Part shown: positions 63,865 to 64,000 of the stretch, piece by piece | Layout of the letters: the number at the start of each line of letters is the position of its first letter | How positions within the stretch are numbered: position 1 is the stretch's first letter | Notes under the pieces: generated by a model | Databases searched by the model: none | The model's input: the letters and a program-made list of their open reading frames with translations, nothing else | Told to the model about the DNA's origin: nothing | DNA from: Lasiosphaeria ovina | Lineage: Eukaryota > Ascomycota > Sordariomycetes > Sordariales > Lasiosphaeriaceae | DNA length: 64,000 nucleotides | Direction of reading: 5' to 3' | Assembly (NCBI GenBank): GCA_033439765.1 | Contig: JAULSN010000003.1 | Span: 5,580,001-5,644,000 of the forward strand | Program-made: the position numbers and the translations under genes

Positions 63865-64000
63865 AAGATATATACCGACGAAGATAAGTTTGGAGGCGAA
63901 CGCTACGATATTTTGGACTCGAAAGTCAAGATCTTCGGAGCGTACTACCAGATTATCGGTATCCTACAATAGCTATACCACAAGGTATACTTAGTCATAC
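63865..64000 (+). mobile_element. Gag-like fragment of a decayed retroelement (runs off the window)
   Basis: Plus-strand frame KIYTDEDKFGGERYDILDSK, then VKIFGAYYQIIGILQ, TAG, LYHKVYLVI. It resembles the N-terminal part of fungal retroelement Gag proteins (EDKFxGExYDxLDxKLxIF...YHxAF pattern), broken by one stop. It is on the strand opposite to the gypsy pol on the other side of the copia insertion, so it is not the simple continuation of that element. Confidence 0.5.

Noticed and set aside
1..64000. CRISPR arrays, phage genes, bacterial operons, riboswitches
   Set aside because: No spaced direct repeats of CRISPR type and no bacterial signals; introns and gene families are fungal.

Overview
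This is a 64 kb piece of nuclear chromosome from a filamentous ascomycete, most likely a Sordariomycete (Sordariales/Chaetomiaceae-like). The evidence is short GT-AG introns of about 50-110 nt, GC-rich coding regions with long antisense open frames, typical filamentous-fungal families (secretory lipase LIP, S33 tripeptidyl-peptidase, WSC proteins, ankyrin/F-box proteins, MFS carriers with an N-terminal DPLNW-type motif), and a retroelement that looks mutated by RIP (repeat-induced point mutation). Nothing indicates a bacterium, organelle or plasmid. The genus is an inference.

Layout. 0-24 kb: an F-box/ankyrin protein (minus), a secreted DUF4185 protein (minus), an MFS carrier (minus), a multi-TM fungal protein with an in-frame TGA (minus), a mucin-like single-pass wall/sensor protein (minus), a second F-box/ankyrin protein (plus), a frameshifted multi-TM locus (minus), a secretory lipase (minus) and a 529-aa orphan (minus). 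24-38 kb: an acidic-repeat, tail-anchored orphan (minus), a HIRIP3-like histone chaperone with a GC-AG intron (plus), the beta-adaptin of the AP-1 coat (plus), a secreted S33 peptidase (minus), a second type of MFS carrier (plus) and an ankyrin remnant (minus). 39-51 kb: an SRA/YDG-domain protein (plus), a FAD dehydrogenase (minus), a 3-kb gene-poor stretch, a third MFS carrier (plus), and a six-exon protein that looks like an AA14-type lytic polysaccharide monooxygenase joined to two WSC domains (minus).

52.9-64 kb is a nested retrotransposon block. A diverged Ty1/copia LTR fragment (52885-53168) is interrupted by a Ty3/gypsy element with a 264-bp 3' LTR, polypurine tract and minus-strand pol. 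Its RT, RNase H and integrase are still readable but full of TAG stops. That element is in turn cut by a full-length Ty1/copia element with two ~750-bp LTRs that differ at about ten positions, a half-tRNA-iMet-type primer site, and an uninterrupted 1555-codon gag-pol. The far flank of the copia element (63865-64000) carries a gag-like frame on the opposite strand, and no target-site duplication is visible.

No operons or biosynthetic cluster are evident. Shared themes are secretion and wall interaction (lipase, peptidase, DUF4185, WSC-LPMO, mucin-like sensor), transport (three MFS), and chromatin/genome maintenance (HIRIP3-like, SRA). Splice sites were read by eye and checked for frame consistency, not by transcript evidence.
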